This document shows, piece after piece, positions 58,101 through 64,000 of a stretch of DNA of 64,000 nucleotides; position 1 is the first letter of the stretch; each line of letters starts with the position of its first letter. The stretch is from Arthrobacter sp. 135MFCol5.1 (GTDB lineage Bacteria > Actinomycetota > Actinomycetes > Actinomycetales > Micrococcaceae). The notes below the pieces were generated by a model that saw only the letters and a list, made by a program, of their open reading frames with translations, did no database searches and was not told the DNA's origin. Made by a program: the position numbers and the translations under genes. Location of the stretch: assembly GCF_000374865.1 (NCBI RefSeq), contig NZ_KB895452.1, forward strand, positions 62,001-126,000. The letters run 5' to 3'.

Positions 58101-58215
58101 CACCGGTAGGCCCGTTCAGCAGGAACAGGCCGTGGGCGCTGAGCCGGTCGAAATCGACGTCTTCTGTTCCGGCGAACGGGCCGAAGCCTGAGATGCGCAG
58201 ATGGTGGATCCTCAC
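55114..58215 (-). CDS. sbcC: Exonuclease SbcCD ATPase subunit (Rad50-like)
   Basis: SbcC is the SMC-like ATPase of the SbcCD nuclease that cleaves DNA hairpins and protein-blocked ends. The 1033-residue protein has Walker A NGPTGAGKTSVLDAI near the N-terminus, the LPQGEFAAFLRSKAADR segment, long coiled-coil arms, a zinc hook CPVC at about residue 538, and C-terminal LSGGESFMASLSLALGLADVV with Walker B ETLFVDEGFGSLD. The GTG start overlaps the sbcD stop as GTGA. The coiled coils explain the many long spurious open frames on the other strand. Confidence 0.97.
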   Translation of the reverse strand: MRIHHLRISGFGPFAGTEDVDFDRLSAHGLFLLNGPTGAGKTSVLDAICFALYGSVPGARQDGKRLRSDHAEPGQEPAVTCEFSAQGRRFEVTRSPAWDKPSARGRNGFTTQQAKTLLRERVGGTWVEKSARNDEAGTEIMALLGMDREQFTRVIMLPQGEFAAFLRSKAADRLDLLQKLFGTQRFEALEQELSRQAAAARDDVAALVGQLGMLAARAETEAAPLQLPQDGAPAPEDTAGRLGWLQAAVAARLAELTEHAAGATSLSQERRSDVERETARHERARKLQAATVRQQAVKDGAARQEELAARLGRHREAEVLQGQLRAVDAAAGKVQSAGGAAEAAMTLLRMAAADSTELAQLNLGADEAAVPPVQTHSGSVGHNTAEIVPGAAQELARLRSLLAVVEARLPDEQRLQELYGRHRSLAGRQDELRLDVETLGSRVAQLLADRELLAGTMGQLEPRAADAALRRKEAAAATELLDVVRRYGTAMKGRDLVNARYDDSRESLLEAKGRWLDLREVRLANAASELAAKLVAGEPCPVCGSGEHPAPAGSGTEGPSLAQAEEEAHAAYEAAEAAHSAVSTERAEAEQTVAVLAGQGGTIPVAEARTGAEEALAAAEAAEQAAEELQEQRQRLEALDAGIEQARSALSDAEAELSHTAVLLADLAEQAAALDGALAGLRGNHRTLNRRLRVLEDAVAVLDKAVEAQSRLDTARAQAAEAEENLELALPGAGFASAAEVRSQLLGAAEVAALEAEVRTAGEEAARVAGLFESEDLVLAMAEAGDGFLPDDERLEVLRSQAAAAHHDAREADLAAGLARRCLAALTSIAAEYEDLASSSREPAERAQMLAGLAEAAAGRGENTYRMSLNSYVLAARLEQVAHAASERLVAMSDGRYLLQHTDAKAARGAKSGLGLEVVDQWTGFRRDTSTLSGGESFMASLSLALGLADVVQQESGGVEIETLFVDEGFGSLDEQSLEQVMDALEGLRDGGRVVGLVSHVAEMKQRIGTQLQVLKSRNGSTLRISESVDALS

Positions 58216-59390
58216 CGCGAGGCCTCCAGCAGGCGGACGTTCTCCAACGCGGCGGCGAGCGCCTCTTGTTCATCCTGGTCCGCGCTGCGCCCGCGCACGT
58301 GGTCCAGGAAGCCGCAGCACACGGCGAGGTCGTCCGGGGCGTGGGCAAGCCTGCTGCTGTAGCTTGCCTGGTCCGGGTTGTTCCCGCCTTGCGGGTCGAA
58401 AGCCAGGACCAGGGTCTCAGGGAACCGCGCACGGAGCCGCTCCATCGCCCGCACGGGACGTTGGGCATCAGTGAGGGTGACCTGGCAGTAGGCGGTCTCG
58501 GCCCAGGCATGCCCGGGCTCATCAAGGAGCTCGGCCAGGGTGCCGCGCAGCACAGCGAGGGTTCGCGGGGCATCCCACTCGATCTCCTGCACCGAGGTGA
58601 CTCCATCCGGCTCCAGGTCCACGAGCCAGGCACCTTTCCGCTGCGTGGACTCGGAAAAGGAATAGGCCAGCGGGGAGCCCGAATAGCGCACGCGCTCAGA
58701 CAGCGCCTGGCGTCCGTGGAGATGGCCGAGTGCGGTGTAGCCGAATCCGTCGAACAGGTCCAGGGGAACGGCACCCACGCCGCCGATGCTGAGGTCCCGC
58801 TCGCTGTCCGAGCTGATGCCGCCGCTGGCGAAGGTGTGGGCCAGGACCACCGAATGGACGGTGGCGGCGTTTGTACGCCGTGCGATGTCGGCCCGGATAA
58901 GGGCGGTGGCCGCCCGGGTCACCTCGAAGTGGCTTGCCGTTTCCACGCCCAGCTGGTCGGCAACGAGCCGGGGTTCAAGCCAAGGAATGCCGTACAGGGC
59001 CAGGACGGCGTCCCGGCCTGCGGCGTCCTGGCCGAGCGGCAACAGCAGTGGATGGTCAAGCTCAGCCACCTTGGTTCGAAGGTAAACTCCCCCGCGTTCC
59101 AGCAGCCGCGAGGCAAAACCCAGCCGGATTGCGGAGTCGTGGTTGCCACTGGTGATCACCACCTTGGCTCCGGCGGAGGTGAGCCTGACCAAGGCGTCAT
59201 CGAGCAAGTGGACCACGTCCACCCCTGGCAGTGCCCGGTCGTAGACATCGCCGGCAATCAGGACGACGTCGATGCGCTCCCGTTCCACCGTTGCCACCAT
59301 CTGGTCGATGAAGGCCCGCTGGGCGTCCAGCATGCCAACGCCGTGGAAGGACCGGCCCAGGTGCCAGTCCGAGGTATGAAGTAACCGCAT
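58212..59390 (-). CDS. sbcD: Exonuclease SbcCD nuclease subunit (Mre11-like)
   Basis: A 392-residue Mn-dependent phosphoesterase nuclease. Metal-binding motifs are LHTSDWHLGRSF, IAGDVYDRALP, TSGNHDSA, VLAHTFASGG and the C-terminal LGHLHGRQ. It forms the SbcCD complex with the downstream gene, with which it overlaps by 4 nt. A TAGCGT -10 box (59402-59397) lies 6 nt before the ATG, so the operon is probably leaderless. A perfect palindrome GCCACTG-A-CAGTGGC (59409-59423) lies just upstream of the -10. Confidence 0.97.
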   Translation of the reverse strand: MRLLHTSDWHLGRSFHGVGMLDAQRAFIDQMVATVERERIDVVLIAGDVYDRALPGVDVVHLLDDALVRLTSAGAKVVITSGNHDSAIRLGFASRLLERGGVYLRTKVAELDHPLLLPLGQDAAGRDAVLALYGIPWLEPRLVADQLGVETASHFEVTRAATALIRADIARRTNAATVHSVVLAHTFASGGISSDSERDLSIGGVGAVPLDLFDGFGYTALGHLHGRQALSERVRYSGSPLAYSFSESTQRKGAWLVDLEPDGVTSVQEIEWDAPRTLAVLRGTLAELLDEPGHAWAETAYCQVTLTDAQRPVRAMERLRARFPETLVLAFDPQGGNNPDQASYSSRLAHAPDDLAVCCGFLDHVRGRSADQDEQEALAAALENVRLLEASR

Positions 59391-59408
59391 ATAACTACGC
59401 TATCGGCA

Positions 59409-59423
59409 GCCACTGACAGTGGC
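59409..59423. promoter_or_regulatory. Palindrome in the sbcD promoter
   Basis: GCCACTG-A-CAGTGGC is a perfect 7-bp inverted repeat between the expected -35 and -10 of sbcD. It does not match the actinobacterial LexA box. The binder is unknown. Confidence 0.4.
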
Positions 59424-59447
59424 GGAAACCGCCGCGGCCCGGAGTGA

Positions 59448-60467
59448 TCAGGATCGCTTGCCCTCGAAGAACTCCTGGGCCTCGCTGACGTTGCGTGCCT
59501 GCCCCTCCGGTGCGGCAGTGCGTGCCGCCGAAGGGTTCGGCTCCGCACCCGGAGCGTCGGCGTCATCGTCGATCCGGGACTGGACCGGCGAAGACCCGGC
59601 CCCGGCGTCCCCGCCATCTGCTTCCACACTCGCGTCGTCGTCGTGGTCGGCAGCGTCCGCCGCTGCGGCGCTGTGCGTGGCGTCAGCCGTGCCTGAAATC
59701 CGGAACACCAGGCCTGCGATGGCGGCGCCGGCCAGCGGGGCCACCAGGAATACCCACACCTGGCCCAGCGCCGCACCGGAGCTGAAAACGGCAGAGGCGA
59801 GGGCCCGGGCGGGGTTGAAAGGCAGGTTGCCGACGGACTGGCCCACCTGGAGCAGCGACGCGAAGGACAGGCCGACGGCAACGGCGGCAACCGTCCGGCT
59901 GCTGCCCTCCACGCCGGCGTTATCGCGCAGGCCGCCGTTGTCCCGGCCGGCAGCGCCCAGGAAGATTGCCACGATGATTGCGGCTCCCAGCAATTCCAGC
60001 AGCACAACCGCGGCAAGGGGTGCCTGGATGATGGAATGGTCGCCGAAGCCGGCGGCCACCGTATCGAAGGCGGTCCGGCTGTCGGGAATGCCGGGCAGGG
60101 TACGCAGGATGCCGAACAAGGCAAGGGCACCCACCAGGGCGCCCACGAGCTGGGCGGCGGCGTACGCTGCGGCCGCCCCGGCCCGGATCCGGCCGGCCAG
60201 GAGATGGCCCAAGGTGATGGCCGGGTTGAAGTGGCCACCGGAGATATGCCCGAAAGCGAGCATGGCGGCCGTGATGGCGAGGCCGGCAGCCAGGGCCGCG
60301 GGTACCGGGCTGGACTGCGGAATGCTGAACAGCGGTACGCCCAGCCCGGCCACCGCCAGGAAGAGGCTGCCGAAAGCCTCGGCTGCCAGGCGGGGCAGCA
60401 GTGCCCGGCTGGCGGGATCCGTGCCGCCGGGCTGCAGTGCGTCGCGGGCTGGGACAGGGGTGCTCAT
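59448..60467 (-). CDS. MIP/aquaporin-family channel
   Basis: A 339-residue membrane channel with six helices and two half-helices carrying the NPA motifs HFNPAIT and PFNPARA. Residues about 255-339 form a hydrophilic acidic tail rich in Ala, Asp, Gly and Pro that lies outside the usual fold and is probably disordered and cytosolic. The second NPA and neighbouring residues lean towards water-channel rather than glycerol-facilitator type (the Asp of GlpF NPARD is Ala here). I start at 60467 (MSTPVPARD); a longer frame covers the divergent promoter. Confidence 0.92.
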   Translation of the reverse strand: MSTPVPARDALQPGGTDPASRALLPRLAAEAFGSLFLAVAGLGVPLFSIPQSSPVPAALAAGLAITAAMLAFGHISGGHFNPAITLGHLLAGRIRAGAAAAYAAAQLVGALVGALALFGILRTLPGIPDSRTAFDTVAAGFGDHSIIQAPLAAVVLLELLGAAIIVAIFLGAAGRDNGGLRDNAGVEGSSRTVAAVAVGLSFASLLQVGQSVGNLPFNPARALASAVFSSGAALGQVWVFLVAPLAGAAIAGLVFRISGTADATHSAAAADAADHDDDASVEADGGDAGAGSSPVQSRIDDDADAPGAEPNPSAARTAAPEGQARNVSEAQEFFEGKRS

Positions 60468-60582
60468 GGCTGGACCTTTGCTCGTCGGGTGCTTTCTGGG
60501 GTTGCGGAGCCGCCCCGGCCGGCAGGGGCGGCGGGCAGCGCAGGCAACCCGAGCAGTATTCCAGCCCAGTCTGGGCGTTTGC

Positions 60583-60599
60583 TGGACACCTGCTGTCCA
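60583..60599. promoter_or_regulatory. Inverted repeat between aquaporin and ARH genes
   Basis: TGGACA-CCTGC-TGTCCA is a perfect 6-bp inverted repeat, 116 nt upstream of the aquaporin start and 76 nt upstream of the ADP-ribosylglycohydrolase start. Confidence 0.4.
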
Positions 60600-60638
60600 C
60601 ACCCGCTTCCCGGTTCCCCACTGCCGGACGCGCCCCCA

Positions 60639-60663
60639 ACCGTCCGGTGTGCGTCCGGACGGT
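60639..60663. promoter_or_regulatory. 25-bp palindrome abutting the ARH -10 box
   Basis: ACCGTCCGG-TGTGCGT-CCGGACGGT is a perfect 9-bp inverted repeat that shares its last base with the TAAATT -10 box (60663-60668). A protein bound here would block RNA polymerase, so it looks like a repressor operator. Confidence 0.55.
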
Positions 60664-60675
60664 AAATTTGTCTCC

Positions 60676-61755
60676 ATGAGCATCGACCACGGCACGCGCA
60701 CTCCCCAGTCCCGGATCCACGGCTCCCTCTTGGGCGGGGCCCTGGGCGACGCGCTGGGCTACGCCGTGGAGTTCGATTCCATCGACGAGATCCGCCGGCG
60801 GTTCGGCGCCCACGGCCTGACAGACTTTGAAGACCTCTCCGGCCCCTGCCATTTCTCCGACGACACGCAATTGACCCTCTACACCGTGGACGGCCTGGTG
60901 GAGGCGCTGGAGTGGGCCAACTCCGGTGTGGGCGCGGACGTGAATGCGTGCGTCTGGCTGGCCTACCTGCGCTGGCTGGCCACCCAGGGCATAGACGCCG
61001 GGCCGTCCGCACCGGCTCCCCAGCCGCGCTGGATCGACGGCAACGACGTGCTGCGGCAGCGGCGCCACCCGGAGCAGGACTGCATCAGCGGCCTGGCCAC
61101 CGGTGAGATGGGAACGTCGGTGCGGCCCGTTAATCCGGACTCGAAAGGTGCCGGCACGGTGATGCGCTCGGCGCCGTTCGGGTTGATCCCGCACATCTCG
61201 CCCGAGGCGGCCTATAAGTTGAGTTCCGATGCCGCGTCACTGACCCACGGCCACCCGGCAGCACGCCAAAGTTCCGGTGTCTTCAGCCTCCTGATCCACC
61301 GCCTGGTCGCCGGAGAGGAGCTCCGGGAAGCCGCCGCCGCCGTGACCGCGCACGCGGCCGCCATCCCGCACGTGGCACCGGAGCTGCCCCACCGGCTTGA
61401 AGCGGCCCTGCGGCTCGCAGACACGGCAGTTCTTCCGCCCGAGGGATTGATCCAGGCACTGGGAGAGGGCTGGTTCGCGGAGGAGGCTCTCGCCGTCGCA
61501 CTCTACGCCGTCCTCGCCACGCTTCCGGCCGGGGGCGCCCCGGTGCTGCCGGAACAGCACTTCCGGGACGCCATGGCCGTGGCGGTGAACCACAGCGGCG
61601 GCAGCGACACCGCCGGCTCCCTGGCGGGCAACATCCTGGGCGCCTGGTACGGCGAGGACTGCCTGCCCGCCCCATGGCTCGGCGCCTTGGAAGGCCCGGA
61701 GGTGGTCCGTGGGATGGCGGATCAGCTGGTGCGGGTCACGACCGGCGAAGGCTGA
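60676..61755 (+). CDS. ADP-ribosylglycohydrolase family protein
   Basis: A 359-residue all-helical ARH/DraG-family hydrolase that removes ADP-ribose from proteins, nucleic acids or small molecules. It starts with RIHGSLLGGALGDALGYAVEF; di-metal ligands are in HFSDDTQLTLYTVDG and the C-terminal HSGGSDTAGSLAGNILGA. The start ATG is 7 nt after TAAATT (60663-60668) with no Shine-Dalgarno, so the message is probably leaderless. No ADP-ribosyltransferase or dinitrogenase genes are nearby, so the substrate is open. Its stop lies 20 nt inside the convergent DUF4395 gene. Confidence 0.93.
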   Translation: MSIDHGTRTPQSRIHGSLLGGALGDALGYAVEFDSIDEIRRRFGAHGLTDFEDLSGPCHFSDDTQLTLYTVDGLVEALEWANSGVGADVNACVWLAYLRWLATQGIDAGPSAPAPQPRWIDGNDVLRQRRHPEQDCISGLATGEMGTSVRPVNPDSKGAGTVMRSAPFGLIPHISPEAAYKLSSDAASLTHGHPAARQSSGVFSLLIHRLVAGEELREAAAAVTAHAAAIPHVAPELPHRLEAALRLADTAVLPPEGLIQALGEGWFAEEALAVALYAVLATLPAGGAPVLPEQHFRDAMAVAVNHSGGSDTAGSLAGNILGAWYGEDCLPAPWLGALEGPEVVRGMADQLVRVTTGEG

Positions 61756-62215
61756 TGTTGCTGCAGGCCTCGCAGACATCCTCGGGGATCACTCCGCGGC
61801 GCTGCAGGAAGCCGAAAATCGTGCAACCCAGGCAGAATCCGGCAAACGCTTCAAGCGATGCCGCCACTACCAGGATCCCCAGCAGCAACCACGCTGCCAG
61901 GCCCAGGCCGGACGCGAACAGCAGCAGGGCGGCCGTGGAGACGGCCGCGCCGATGCCCTGGGCAAAGCGCTTTGGCGGCCCGGGAACGAGCTTCACCTTT
62001 CCCAGCCGCGGAGTGATGACCTTCACGGAGAGGACGGCCAACGGTGAGATCCGCGGGCCGAAGAGCAGCCGCAGCCAGAACCCGACGGCGATGGCCAGCA
62101 GGCCCCACACGGAACCAGTCACTGCCGTGACCACCGAGAGCAGTACCACCAGGGCGGCTGTGGTGCGGGCCGCATACTCGTTGACCGGGTTGGGGAAAGC
62201 GAACAAGGAGCTCAT
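61736..62215 (-). CDS. DUF4395 family membrane protein
   Basis: A 159-residue protein with four hydrophobic segments in two pairs. The C-terminal FAGFCLGCTIFGFLQRRGVIPEDVC with a CxxC in the membrane is the mark of DUF4395, a family often encoded beside thioredoxin-like or sulfurtransferase genes; a role in thiol or sulfur chemistry is suspected but unproven. No such partner is adjacent here. A TAGCCT -10 box (62227-62222) lies 6 nt before the ATG. Confidence 0.9.
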   Translation of the reverse strand: MSSLFAFPNPVNEYAARTTAALVVLLSVVTAVTGSVWGLLAIAVGFWLRLLFGPRISPLAVLSVKVITPRLGKVKLVPGPPKRFAQGIGAAVSTAALLLFASGLGLAAWLLLGILVVAASLEAFAGFCLGCTIFGFLQRRGVIPEDVCEACSNISLRRS

Positions 62216-62295
62216 CAGGCAAGGCTAGGAGGGTAGCGCCCGGCGGCCAAGATTTGTTGCGCCCGATGAACCCGGGAGGATACCGCGAGGCCGCC

Positions 62296-63363
62296 TCAGG
62301 CGTTGAGGGCCGGCGCGAAGGCATCCGCTCCGGCGGGTGCGGTGGGGGCGTTCAAGCGGGCCCCGGGGACGGCTGCACTGCCCACCATCTGCAGGAACTC
62401 GCCCTCGGACAACACCTCGATGGCCTGCCCGCGGTCATGGAGCTCCAGGACACGCCGCGCCTTCCCGGTCAACCGTCCGGAGCGAAGGTCCGAGGCCACA
62501 AACCCGTCCCCCACCACCAGGACGGTGGTGCGGCCGGTCACCCGGCTCTCGGTACGGGCACCGTGGTGGGCCGAGCGGAGTTTGGCGTCCGGGCGGCCGA
62601 TGGAAAGCTGCCCGGTGAATACGACGGTCTGGCCGTACAGCGGGTGGCCGGGCTCGGCGTCGGCGTTTGGTTCGGGATTGAGCCCTTCTTCGGGCCAACC
62701 GGACTGGAACCGCCGCACCAGCGCCGCGCCGTTGCCTGAGGCGCCGGACATTGCCGCCAGGCTGGGCTTCGACACTTCGCCGGTGGCGGGATCAAACGCC
62801 TGCTGGCGCGGCATGGCCAAACCCAGGGACAGGTACAGTTCGGCGATGCTGTTGGCACCGTTGCGGGCTGCAATGTCGATCAGGATGCCGGCGCAGGCCC
62901 GGGCATCCTCCGCAGCATCGTGGTGGTTCACCAGCGGCACGCCCGCTTCCTCTGCGGCAAAGGGAAGCGAATTGGAGACCAGCGAATAGCAACGGCGCGA
63001 CAACATGACCGTGCAGACGTAGTCGTAGGCCGGGCCCGGCAGCCCTGACACTTCCAGCGCAGAGCGGATGACGCCCAGGTCGAAGGCTGCGTTGTGCGCG
63101 GCCAGTACGTCCTCGCCGATGAACGCCCCGATTTCAGGGAACAGCTCCCCGAACCGCGGCTGCACCGCAACGTCGGCAGGGGTGATTCCGTGGATCCGGA
63201 CATTGTGGTGGTCAAAGTGGTCGTAGCCGGCCGGCGGCCGCATCAGCCAGGAGGCCTCGTCGACAATCTTGCCGCCCCGTACCTTTGTCAGGCCCACCGA
63301 GCAGGGGGAGCCCCGGAAGCCGTTGGCTGTTTCGAAGTCGATCGCCGTAAAGTCCAAACCCAC
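62296..63363 (-). CDS. DEDDh 3'-5' exonuclease with C-terminal BRCT domain
   Basis: A 355-residue protein. The N-terminal exonuclease domain resembles DNA polymerase III epsilon: AIDFETAN (Exo I), AHNAAFDLGVI (Exo II) and HHDAAEDARACA (Exo III, DEDDh type). A linker leads to a BRCT-like domain (about residues 245-325, LYGQTVVFTGQL...TTVLVVGD). This pairing occurs in actinobacterial repair exonucleases. I start at GTG 63363 (MGLDFTAIDFETAN): a TAAGGT -10 box (63376-63371) lies 7 nt upstream. A GTG three codons earlier is the alternative. Confidence 0.92.
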   Translation of the reverse strand: MGLDFTAIDFETANGFRGSPCSVGLTKVRGGKIVDEASWLMRPPAGYDHFDHHNVRIHGITPADVAVQPRFGELFPEIGAFIGEDVLAAHNAAFDLGVIRSALEVSGLPGPAYDYVCTVMLSRRCYSLVSNSLPFAAEEAGVPLVNHHDAAEDARACAGILIDIAARNGANSIAELYLSLGLAMPRQQAFDPATGEVSKPSLAAMSGASGNGAALVRRFQSGWPEEGLNPEPNADAEPGHPLYGQTVVFTGQLSIGRPDAKLRSAHHGARTESRVTGRTTVLVVGDGFVASDLRSGRLTGKARRVLELHDRGQAIEVLSEGEFLQMVGSAAVPGARLNAPTAPAGADAFAPALNA

Positions 63364-63446
63364 GGCCCCCACCTTACCGCCGACGGCGGCCCCGGGCCGG
63401 GAGGGACAGGCCCGGGAGGCGCAGGCCGGTCAAGTACGCTTGAGGG

Positions 63447-64000
63447 GTGAACTTTCCTGTGATGAACCACCTCGCTGTGTCCATGCTGGGCGGCGCGGGT
63501 CCGGTGCAGCCGCCAATGGCCTCCTTCCTGCCCGACTGGCTGAACCCCCAGGTCTTCCTGGCCGATCCGGCGCTCGCCCCGTGGGTGGTCCTGCTGGTAT
63601 GCGGCATCGTCTTCGCCGAGACCGGCCTGCTGGTGGGGTTCTTCCTTCCCGGCGACTCCATGCTGTTCACTGCCGGCCTGCTGGTTGCCACGGGCACCAT
63701 CAAGTTCAACATCTGGATCCTGGCCCTGCTGATCGTGGTCTCCGCCATCATCGGCAACCAGGCGGGATACCTGATCGGTTCCAAAGCGGGCCCTGCCCTC
63801 TTCAACAAGCCCGACTCCAAACTCTTCAAGCGCGAGAACGTCGAGAGCGCGCACGCGTTCTTTGAAAAGCATGGCGGCAAGGCGCTTATCCTGGCCCGTT
63901 TCGTTCCCATCATCCGGACCTTTGTCCCCGTGATCGTCGGCGTGGCGCAGATGAGCAAGCGCAAATTCTTCATCTACAACGTCATCGGTGCGGTGCTCTG
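63447..64000 (+). CDS. DedA/SNARE-associated family membrane protein, 3' end cut
   Basis: The first 184 codons of a DedA-family integral membrane protein, related to proteins that flip or scramble lipid carriers. Motifs are ETGLLVGFFLPGDSMLFTAG, NQAGYLIGSKAG, FEKHGGKALILARFVPIIRTFVPVIVGVAQM. The GTG start at 63447 is 6 nt after a TACGCT -10 box (63435-63440) with no Shine-Dalgarno; an ATG six codons on is possible. The gene runs off the right edge. Confidence 0.92.
   Translation, partial: MNFPVMNHLAVSMLGGAGPVQPPMASFLPDWLNPQVFLADPALAPWVVLLVCGIVFAETGLLVGFFLPGDSMLFTAGLLVATGTIKFNIWILALLIVVSAIIGNQAGYLIGSKAGPALFNKPDSKLFKRENVESAHAFFEKHGGKALILARFVPIIRTFVPVIVGVAQMSKRKFFIYNVIGAVL

Noticed and set aside
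56549..58474. A 641-codon plus-strand frame opposite sbcC
   Set aside because: It is the reverse reading of the SbcC coiled coil, giving Ser/Ala/Arg repeats. It has no independent start signals.
59448..60467. Aquaporin-family gene as a glycerol facilitator
   Set aside because: The second NPA box is NPARA, not the NPARD typical of GlpF, and no glycerol genes adjoin it.

Overview
The window is a high-GC (roughly two-thirds G+C), gene-dense stretch of an actinobacterial chromosome. Gene content points to the Micrococcaceae, most likely Arthrobacter or Pseudarthrobacter: a 529-residue SerA beside ilvBNC, an nrtR-nadABC-nifS cluster, an Mqo-type malate dehydrogenase, and many start codons preceded directly by an actinobacterial TANNNT -10 box. 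The genus is inferred from gene content, not from a marker gene. I see no phage, insertion sequence, CRISPR array or sign of recent transfer; this is core chromosome with a few accessory loci.

Layout. 1-3535 (minus): an operon of a metallo-beta-lactamase-fold hydrolase, a fumarylacetoacetase-family hydrolase, gltX and a HAD phosphatase that runs off the left edge. 3674-4267: an orphan protein. 4343-6612 (minus): ilvE and leuB. 6764-12097 (plus): a histidine kinase/response regulator pair, then an ABC ATPase and an FtsX-type permease. 12184-17329 (minus): metG preceded by a second MacB/FtsX-like ABC pair. 17546-24803 (minus): serA, then ilvB-ilvN-ilvC behind a leader peptide and attenuator, then ilvD. 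With ilvE and leuB, most of branched-chain amino acid synthesis lies within 20 kb.

25061-38957: envelope and redox genes. These are a membrane-anchored sunset-domain-like protein, a lipoprotein PQQ-type sugar dehydrogenase, tRNA-Lys, a His-rich lipoprotein, divergent marR and peroxiredoxin genes, tRNA-Leu, a fasciclin lipoprotein with a SigK-like promoter, an oligopeptide-type binding lipoprotein, mqo, an RND exporter, and a flavin monooxygenase-marR operon behind a perfect palindrome. 38986-42070: a transglutaminase-like protein, a lipoprotein, a DUF1684 protein and a GtrA-like protein.

42089-47958 (minus): a tightly overlapped nrtR-nadA-nadB-nadC-nifS operon for de novo NAD synthesis, with the cysteine desulfurase that probably matures the NadA cluster and an NrtR repressor whose likely operator lies just upstream. 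48236-55030: an amino acid permease, an alpha/beta hydrolase, a phosphoribosyltransferase, an MHS-family transporter with a divergent IclR regulator, and an MFS exporter with an odd start region. 55114-59390: sbcC and sbcD. 59448-64000: an aquaporin-family channel, an ADP-ribosylglycohydrolase, a DUF4395 protein, an exonuclease-BRCT protein and a DedA protein cut by the right edge.

The most notable non-coding signals are the ilvBNC attenuator (17-residue leader peptide containing Ile-Val-Val-Val-Leu, with mutually exclusive stems), the recurrent TANNNT box 6-7 nt before start codons (14 genes, implying leaderless mRNAs), the candidate NrtR operator, and the SigK-like promoter of the fasciclin gene. 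I did not find a clearly new multi-gene system; the novelty here is mainly regulatory.
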